From: Bacillus_CJ salitolerans
Lineage (GTDB): Bacteria; Bacillota; Bacilli; Bacillales; SA4
Length of the DNA: 64,000 bases
Assembly: GCF_042680805.1 (NCBI RefSeq)
Contig: NZ_JBHUEM010000001.1
Location: 1 to 64,000, forward strand
Direction: 5' to 3'
Shown: in pieces, positions 58,238-64,000 of the stretch
How positions within the stretch are numbered: position 1 is the first letter of the stretch
How the letters are laid out: each line of letters begins with the position of its first letter
Program-made: the position numbers and the translations under genes
The notes under the pieces: generated by a model
Databases searched by the model: none
Seen by the model: the letters and a program-made list of their open reading frames with translations, nothing else
What the model was told of the DNA's origin: nothing

Positions 58238-59726
58238 ACGGATAACAATCGAAGAACTGCAGTCTTATCTATGGAACTCTGCTGTTCTTCTCCGTACCAG
58301 CATAGACGCCGGGGCCTATAAGCAGTATATTTTCCCACTACTGTTCTTCAAACGCATCTGTGACGTTTATGATGAAGAGTGTCAGCGGATCTTAGAGGAA
58401 TACGGTGACGAAGAAGCTTTGGAGTTTGAAGAAAATCACCGCTTTCAGGTTCCCAAAGGCTCTCATTGGAGCGATGTTCGAGCGGTTTCGGAAAATGTCG
58501 GAGTTGCCATTGTAGACGCATTCCGTAAGATAGAAAATGCAAATTTAGATAAACTGCAAGGGATTTTTGGTGATGGTGCTTGGACAAACAAGAACCGTTT
58601 ACCAGATCGTCTGCTGAAAGAACTCATCGAGCACTTCAGCACTAAGACATTGTCTATTGAAAACTGTCCTGAGGACGAACTTGGCCAGGGCTATGAATAC
58701 CTGATCAAAAAGTTTGCTGACGACAGCGGTCACACAGCTCAGGAATTCTACACTAATCGAACCGTAGTCCATCTGATGACAGAGATGCTAAAACCAGAAT
58801 CTGGCGAATCAATCTATGATCCGACATGCGGCAGTGCTGGCATGCTAATCTCTGCTATTGCGTACCTACAGCAGCAGGAAAAAGAATGGCGCAACGTTGC
58901 TATTTACGGTCAGGAAATCAATGCACTAACCTCTGCTATCGGTAAGATGAATCTGTTTCTTCATGGTGTGAAGGACTTTGATATTGTGAATGGTGACACG
59001 CTGAAATCTCCAGCTTTCATTGAAAACGGAAAACTCAAGCAATTTGATATGATTCTTGCCAATCCCCCGTACTCTATTAGTCAGTGGGACCGCGATGCAT
59101 TTGCAAGCGATAAATATGGGCGCAACTTCTTGGGAGTCCCGCCGCAAGGTCGTGCCGATTATGCATTCCTGCAGCACATCTTAATGAGCCTTAAAAAGGA
59201 AACTGGCCGTTGTGCAATTCTTTTCCCACATGGAGTGCTGTTTCGCAACGAGGAAAGCAGTATGCGTGAAAAACTTGTTCGCAGCGATATGCTCGAATGT
59301 GTCATAGGTCTGGGGGCAAACCTGTTTTACAACTCCCCAATGGAGGCTTGCATAATTATTTGTCGAACAAATAAGCGTCCGGAGCACCGCGGGCAGGTCC
59401 TCTTTATAAATGCAGTCAACGAGGTGGAACGAAAGAATGCGCAGAGCTATATGGAAGATAATCATATCCAGAAAATAGCATCAGCCTACGTTAAATATGA
59501 TACTGACGATAATTTTGCCCGCGTTGTCACAATTCAAGACATTGAAGACAACAATTTCTCTCTTAGTATTCCTCTTTACGTTAAACATTCCGACCAAGAG
59601 ACCGAGGTGGATGAACGATCTCTGCAGGAACGTTATGAGAGCTGGAGAACACATTCAGAAATGATGAAACTTCGTTACATGAAAATAAATGATATGCTTG
59701 GGAAGGAGGCTGAAAGTGATGAGTAA
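58230..59726 (+). CDS. hsdM: type I restriction-modification methyltransferase subunit HsdM (second)
   Basis: A 498-residue HsdM paralogue of the preceding fusion's C-terminal part. The N-domain includes LLFFKRICDVYDEECQRI; the SAM motif is DPTCGSAGML (197-206) and the catalytic motif NPPY (278-281). It should form the M2S methyltransferase with HsdS. Of two ATG codons, 58230 has the better spacing from GAAGGAGG. It overlaps hsdS by 8 bases, so it is the more likely direct HsdS partner. Two complete HsdM modules in one operon is unusual. Confidence 0.9.
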   Translation: MSKRITIEELQSYLWNSAVLLRTSIDAGAYKQYIFPLLFFKRICDVYDEECQRILEEYGDEEALEFEENHRFQVPKGSHWSDVRAVSENVGVAIVDAFRKIENANLDKLQGIFGDGAWTNKNRLPDRLLKELIEHFSTKTLSIENCPEDELGQGYEYLIKKFADDSGHTAQEFYTNRTVVHLMTEMLKPESGESIYDPTCGSAGMLISAIAYLQQQEKEWRNVAIYGQEINALTSAIGKMNLFLHGVKDFDIVNGDTLKSPAFIENGKLKQFDMILANPPYSISQWDRDAFASDKYGRNFLGVPPQGRADYAFLQHILMSLKKETGRCAILFPHGVLFRNEESSMREKLVRSDMLECVIGLGANLFYNSPMEACIIICRTNKRPEHRGQVLFINAVNEVERKNAQSYMEDNHIQKIASAYVKYDTDDNFARVVTIQDIEDNNFSLSIPLYVKHSDQETEVDERSLQERYESWRTHSEMMKLRYMKINDMLGKEAESDE

Positions 59727-60783
59727 AGTGTTATTAGGAGTCGTCGCCAAAGAGCGAAAAGAGACTTGTAAAGGTAGCAAGAATGGATACCCAATTGTTG
59801 GCCTTGAGCACCTGACACCAGAAGAAGTCACTTTGTCCGCATGGTATGATGACAAAGAGAATTCTTTTACGAAACTCTTCCGTAAAGGAGACGTACTTTT
59901 TGGTCGCCGACGTGCATATCTGAAAAAAGCCGCAGTTGCTCCTTTTGACGGCATTTGCTCAGGTGACATAACAGTTATTGAGGCCATCCCGGAGAAAATT
60001 TTACCAGAGCTATTGCCATTTATCATACAGAACGACGCCCTTTTTGATTTTGCCATTGGCAAATCGGCAGGATCCCTCTCCCCCCGGGTGAAGTGGGAAC
60101 ATCTAAAAAACTACGAGTTTGAGTTGCCTGATATGGATAAACAGCGCGAGATGGCCAAAATGTTGTGGGCTATGGATGCCACGAAGAAATCCTACCAAAA
60201 GCTGTTGCTGAAAACGGATGAACTGGTGAAGGCTCAATTTATCGAGATGTTCGGGGATGTTTTTAGTGATTCCACGATCTGGGAAAGAGCTCCTTTTGAT
60301 GAGGTTATAACCGATGATACAAAGAATGGTTGTAAGATTGCAAAGGATGATTATTTAGAAGAAGGACAGTATCCTATAATCGACCAAGGACAAGGATATA
60401 TTGCTGGATATAAAAATGAACCAGAAGGACTGTATGAAAGAGTACCCGCTATTATTTTTGGCGACCATACACGTATTTTAAAATATGTTGATGTGCCGTT
60501 CTTCCTTGGGGCTGATGGCGTAAAGTTGCTAAAGTGTAGCAGAAAAGATGTGAATTACATCTATTTGCACTATCATCTGATGCTTACTGATATACCAAAC
60601 ACGGGTTACAACAGACACTTTAAATGGTTAAAAATGTTAGTGTTAAGCATACCACCGTTGAAGCTTCAAGAACAGTTCGCATCCTTCGTCCTACAGAGCG
60701 ATAAATCAAAATTTGAACTGGAACAAGCGCTTGCGGAGTTAACTGCCACTTATAAGAAGGTAATTTCTGAAAACCTGGGTTAA
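59719..60783 (+). CDS. hsdS: type I restriction-modification specificity subunit HsdS
   Basis: A 354-residue HsdS with two target-recognition domains. The first spans about residues 1-145 (GYPIVGLEHLTPEE, LFRKGDVLFGRRRAYLKKAA, GSLSPRVKWEHLKNYEFELPD). A central conserved helix follows (DKQREMAKMLWAMDATKKSYQKLL). The second covers about 195-330 (YPIIDQGQGYIAGYKNEPEG, NRHFKWLKMLVLSIPPLKLQEQ), then a C-terminal helix. It sets the bipartite target sequence, which cannot be read from sequence. The ATG at 59719 follows GGAAGGAGGC and overlaps hsdM; the upstream in-frame start (59689) is rejected. Confidence 0.9.
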   Translation: MSKVLLGVVAKERKETCKGSKNGYPIVGLEHLTPEEVTLSAWYDDKENSFTKLFRKGDVLFGRRRAYLKKAAVAPFDGICSGDITVIEAIPEKILPELLPFIIQNDALFDFAIGKSAGSLSPRVKWEHLKNYEFELPDMDKQREMAKMLWAMDATKKSYQKLLLKTDELVKAQFIEMFGDVFSDSTIWERAPFDEVITDDTKNGCKIAKDDYLEEGQYPIIDQGQGYIAGYKNEPEGLYERVPAIIFGDHTRILKYVDVPFFLGADGVKLLKCSRKDVNYIYLHYHLMLTDIPNTGYNRHFKWLKMLVLSIPPLKLQEQFASFVLQSDKSKFELEQALAELTATYKKVISENLG

Positions 60784-60992
60784 AATACCAAAAAATTGAG
60801 AAGTTCACGTGACACACGGTTCACTTACACTTTTTCGTAACTGAAATAACTTCTGGCGAGCTCATGAAGAAAGAGCATACCTTTCACGCGTGAATTACGC
60901 CGAATGAAGTAAGTAATAACATTTTCTGCCGGCCGACGCAAAGTTGCTGTCCGGCATGGATATGAAACACTTTATGATGGGAGGAAACGTTT
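60784..60992 (+). other. hsdS-hsdR spacer with hairpin
   Basis: This 209-bp gap breaks the otherwise overlapping operon. It holds an interrupted stem TGCCGG/CCGGCA (about 60928-60957) without a clear T run, and no ORF. It may separate hsdR expression from the methyltransferase genes. Confidence 0.4.
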
Positions 60993-63902
60993 TTGTTCAA
61001 CGAAGATAATACAATGGAGCAGATGGTAATCTCAACCCTTAAGGGCAATGGTTGGAATTACATCCCCGCTGAAGAGCTGCCTCGAACTTATTCCGATGTC
61101 ATGGTAGAGCCTATGGTCAAAGATGCCCTTATCCGCCTGAACCCAGAAATTGCAGAAGAACCATCCCGTGCGGATGAGGTTATATATAAACTGCGCACAA
61201 TCATTCTGTCGGTGCAGTCACGTAACCTTATCACTCAGAATGAGCTCTTTAAGAAGATGGTATTTGAGGAAAACGCCTATCCCTTCGGTAAAGATGGTCG
61301 AATGATTCCAATACGATTTTTCGGCACAATGAAAAAGGAAGATCTAGTGCTTAACGAGTACATCGTCACGAACCAGTGGGTCTATCCCAAAAAGGAGGAT
61401 GGTAAGCGACTTGACATCGTTCTGCTGATAAATGGTTTCCCGATTGCTATTGGTGAGCTGAAGACTCCGGTACGCAATGCTATAACCTGGTTAGACGCTG
61501 CCAGCGATATAGCTTCCTACGAAAAGAGTATCCCTGAAATGTTCGTATCTAACGTATTCAACTTCGCTACTGAAGGTAAATGCTATCGATATGGTTCTGT
61601 CGGGATGCCTATCAATATGTGGGGACCCTGGCATACTCCTGACCATAAGTCAGAAGGTAGCCTTGCCGATGTTAAAATCAGCGTAGGAGATATGATTACG
61701 CCTGAGAAAATTATGGATATTTTCCAGTTTTTTACCCTTTTTGCAACAGACAAGAAGCATGTAAAGTATAAGATCATCTGCCGTTATCAGCAGTATGAAG
61801 GAGCTAACCTTATCGTGCAGCGTGTTGTTGCTGGATATCCTAAGCAAGGACTTATCTGGCATTTCCAGGGCTCTGGTAAGTCATTGCTGATGGTATTTGC
61901 TGCACAGAAGCTTCGTATGATTCCTGAGCTTAAGAATCCAACTGTGGTAATCGTGGATGATCGTCTTGATCTGGAAACACAGATTACAGCAACCTTTAAT
62001 GCTTCAGATGTTCCGAACCTAGTGTCACTTGCTTCAAAGGAAGAGGTTGAGAAATTCTTCAAGCAGGACATTCGTAAGATTGCCATTACGACTATTTTCA
62101 GATTTGGCGATGTTGAAGGTGTTCTCAATCCTAGAGATAACATAATCATCATGGTCGACGAGGCTCATCGAACTCAAGAAGGTGATCTCGGTGAAAAGAT
62201 GCGTTCAGCACTACCGAATGCATTCTTCTTCGGACTTACTGGTACGCCTATAAACCGTATTGATAAGAATACATTCCGTACCTTTGGAGCAACTGAAGAT
62301 AGGAGCGGGTATTTAAGTCGATATACCTTCTCTGATTCCATCAGGGATAATGCAACTCTACCGCTTAACTTCGAGCCGGTTCCAGTTGACCTCCATGTTG
62401 ATAAGGATAAAGTAAATGCTGAGTTTGATGCTCTAACGGAAACGCTTTCAGATGCTGACCGTGCAGAGCTTTCTAAACGTGTAAATATGAAGGCAATTAT
62501 GTATGACCCTAAGCGTATCCGCAAGGTTTGTGAGCATATCGTAAAGCATTACAAAGAGAAGATTGAGCCTAACGGTTACAAAGGCCAAATTGTTGTATAC
62601 GATCGTGAGAGCTGCCTTATGTACAAGGAAGAGCTAGATAAGCTGCTTCCTTCTGAAGCATCCACAATCGTTATGGATACCAACAATGATAAGGAAGACC
62701 GTTATAAGAAGTATCGCCGCAGTCGTGATGAGGAAGCAAAGGTTTTGGATCAGTTCCGTGACAAGAGCAATCCTCTGAAGTTGGTTATAGTAACTGCAAA
62801 GCTTTTAACAGGGTTTGATGCCCCTATTCTTCAAGCGATGTATTTGGATAAGCCGATGAAGGATCATAACCTTCTACAGGCCATCTGCCGTACAAACCGT
62901 ACCTATGATGAAGGCAAGACACATGGACTGATTGTAGACTACATCGGTATTTTTGATAATGTCGCTAAGGCTTTGGACTTCGATGAAGCCAGCATGAAGA
63001 AAGTTATTACTAATATCGAAGAAGTCAAGAAGCAGGTTCCTGCGCTTCTTAGAAAGTGCCTAAGTTACTTTATGGGTGTTGACCGTACTGTTGAAGGCTG
63101 GGAAGGCTTACTTGCAGCACAGGAGTGTATTCCTACAAATAAAGATAAGGATGAGTTCGCAGCAGATTACCGTGTTCTGAATAGAGCCTGGGATGCGCTG
63201 TCCCCTGATCCATTCCTTAATAAATACAAATTCGACTATATATGGCTTAGTAAAGTTTATGAGTCTGTAAAGCCGACGGACAATCGTGGTGCGCTTGTAT
63301 GGGCAGCTCTTGGTGCTAAGACATTGGAGCTCGTTCACGCAAACATCGAAGTTGGCCAGGTTCATGATGACCTTGATATCCTTACGCTTGATGCAAACCT
63401 GATAGACGAGTTTATCCGTAAGCAGAAGGATGTTAGAAAGACAACCATGAAGGTAGAAATCGACCTGGTTGCTAAGATTCGTGAACATACAAATGACCCT
63501 AAATTCGTTAAACTTGGCGAGAAGCTTGAAGAACTACGTGATCGCCATGAACAGGGCTTGATTACTAGCATTGAGTTCCTGAAACTCCTGCTGGAACTTG
63601 CAAGAGAGGCAGCGCAGGCAGAGAAGGAAGTTGTCCCTGAAGAGGAAATCGACCGTGGTAAAGCTGCTCTTACAGAGCTCTTTAAAGGCGTTAAGAATGA
63701 AAATACTCCTATCATTGTTGAACGTATCGTAGCCGATATTGACGACATCGTAAAGATTGTTCGTTTCGATGGCTGGCAAAGAACTACTGCAGGTAAGAAT
63801 GAAGTTAAGAAGGCGCTTCGCAGTGTCATCTGGATCAAGTACAAGATTAAGGATAAAGAAGTATTCGATAAGTCTTATAGCTATATCGAGCAATATTATT
63901 AA
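60993..63902 (+). CDS. hsdR: type I restriction endonuclease subunit HsdR
   Basis: A 969-residue translocase-nuclease that cuts unmethylated DNA with HsdM and HsdS. The N-terminal PD-(D/E)xK nuclease shows D141 (RLDIVLLINGFPIAI) and E155-x-K157 (GELKT). The SF2 motor has Walker A HFQGSGKS (K296), DEAH (389-392), GLTGTP and the motif VI-like QAICRTNR. A C-terminal helical domain follows. All catalytic residues look intact. It starts at TTG 60993, eight bases after GGGAGG; the next ATG (61014) lacks a site. The frame is complete, ending about 100 bp before the window edge. Confidence 0.95.
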   Translation: MFNEDNTMEQMVISTLKGNGWNYIPAEELPRTYSDVMVEPMVKDALIRLNPEIAEEPSRADEVIYKLRTIILSVQSRNLITQNELFKKMVFEENAYPFGKDGRMIPIRFFGTMKKEDLVLNEYIVTNQWVYPKKEDGKRLDIVLLINGFPIAIGELKTPVRNAITWLDAASDIASYEKSIPEMFVSNVFNFATEGKCYRYGSVGMPINMWGPWHTPDHKSEGSLADVKISVGDMITPEKIMDIFQFFTLFATDKKHVKYKIICRYQQYEGANLIVQRVVAGYPKQGLIWHFQGSGKSLLMVFAAQKLRMIPELKNPTVVIVDDRLDLETQITATFNASDVPNLVSLASKEEVEKFFKQDIRKIAITTIFRFGDVEGVLNPRDNIIIMVDEAHRTQEGDLGEKMRSALPNAFFFGLTGTPINRIDKNTFRTFGATEDRSGYLSRYTFSDSIRDNATLPLNFEPVPVDLHVDKDKVNAEFDALTETLSDADRAELSKRVNMKAIMYDPKRIRKVCEHIVKHYKEKIEPNGYKGQIVVYDRESCLMYKEELDKLLPSEASTIVMDTNNDKEDRYKKYRRSRDEEAKVLDQFRDKSNPLKLVIVTAKLLTGFDAPILQAMYLDKPMKDHNLLQAICRTNRTYDEGKTHGLIVDYIGIFDNVAKALDFDEASMKKVITNIEEVKKQVPALLRKCLSYFMGVDRTVEGWEGLLAAQECIPTNKDKDEFAADYRVLNRAWDALSPDPFLNKYKFDYIWLSKVYESVKPTDNRGALVWAALGAKTLELVHANIEVGQVHDDLDILTLDANLIDEFIRKQKDVRKTTMKVEIDLVAKIREHTNDPKFVKLGEKLEELRDRHEQGLITSIEFLKLLLELAREAAQAEKEVVPEEEIDRGKAALTELFKGVKNENTPIIVERIVADIDDIVKIVRFDGWQRTTAGKNEVKKALRSVIWIKYKIKDKEVFDKSYSYIEQYY

Positions 63903-64000
63903 TCGTTGGCTGCCTACGAAACAGTATGTATAAAATTGTATTATATGTAAAAATATTTATAGATTATCAATTTGATATGAAATTATCAAATTAAAATACG
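63903..64000. other. window end, AT-rich non-coding
   Basis: AT-rich bases after hsdR; no attachment repeat, terminator or gene start is visible before the edge. Confidence 0.5.

Noticed and set aside
48675..64000. Search for ccr or other serine/tyrosine recombinase genes in the accessory region.
   Set aside because: No frame shows recombinase motifs; any such gene must lie beyond the window.
1..64000. CRISPR array or cas genes.
   Set aside because: No regularly spaced short repeats were seen; the repeats present are dispersed palindromic elements and tRNA-related duplications.

Overview
The window comes from a low-GC Bacillaceae chromosome (Bacillus sensu lato) and spans the replication origin. 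Gene content and order match the Bacillus subtilis origin region: gyrA-gyrB-remB-recF-yaaA-dnaN-dnaA run leftwards from oriC, and rpmH-rnpA-spoIIIJ-jag-mnmE-mnmG-rsmG-noc-soj-spo0J run rightwards. The species cannot be fixed from the sequence. A member of Bacillus, Cytobacillus or a similar genus is likely, because spore-associated genes (yyaC, spoIIIJ, soj/spo0J) and Bacillus-type parS, DnaA-box and PurBox sites are present.

Layout. 1-340: 5' end of a 16S rRNA gene (minus strand) with tandem rrn promoters. 343-10880: a degenerate HD-GYP protein and the gyrase/recF/dnaN/dnaA cluster, all minus. 9399-9512 and 11021-11282: the two halves of oriC, DnaA boxes on both sides of dnaA with a DnaA-trio unwinding element next to dnaN. 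11344-21464: ribosomal protein L34, RNase P protein, membrane insertase, tRNA-modification and chromosome-segregation genes, with parS sites. 21677-29193: DUF554, YyaC, YkvI-like, MscS, DUF951 and molybdopterin oxidoreductase genes and ychF. 29213-35818: rpsF-ssb-rpsR, yybS-gdpP-rplI and the replicative helicase. 36097-37687: PurR-controlled purA. 37842-38795: a Lys-Glu-Asp-Phe tRNA cluster with truncated 5' tRNA copies. 39094-48663: an M23 peptidase, the walRKHIJ-htrC operon, yyzF and rlmH. Six copies of an imperfectly palindromic intergenic repeat lie in the core region.

The core ends at rlmH. Its last codons and downstream bases (48646-48674) are repeated at 52707-52735, the arrangement made by SCC-type cassettes at the rlmH attachment site. 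The 4.06-kb segment between the repeats is AT-rich. It holds a small unknown gene, a broken ImmA/IrrE peptidase gene, and an overlapping pair encoding a RelA/SpoT-type nucleotidyltransferase-domain protein and a DGQHR-domain protein. Beyond the second repeat lies an expanded type I restriction-modification cluster (53192-63902) with visibly different base composition: a degenerate methylase fused to a target-recognition domain, an HNH nuclease, an ADP-ribosylglycohydrolase fused to HsdM, a second HsdM, HsdS and HsdR. No recombinase is visible; one may lie past the right edge.

The most novel material is in this accessory stretch: the ADP-ribosylglycohydrolase-HsdM fusion and its extra partners, and the alarmone-synthetase-like/DGQHR pair. 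Both look like candidate defence systems docked at rlmH.
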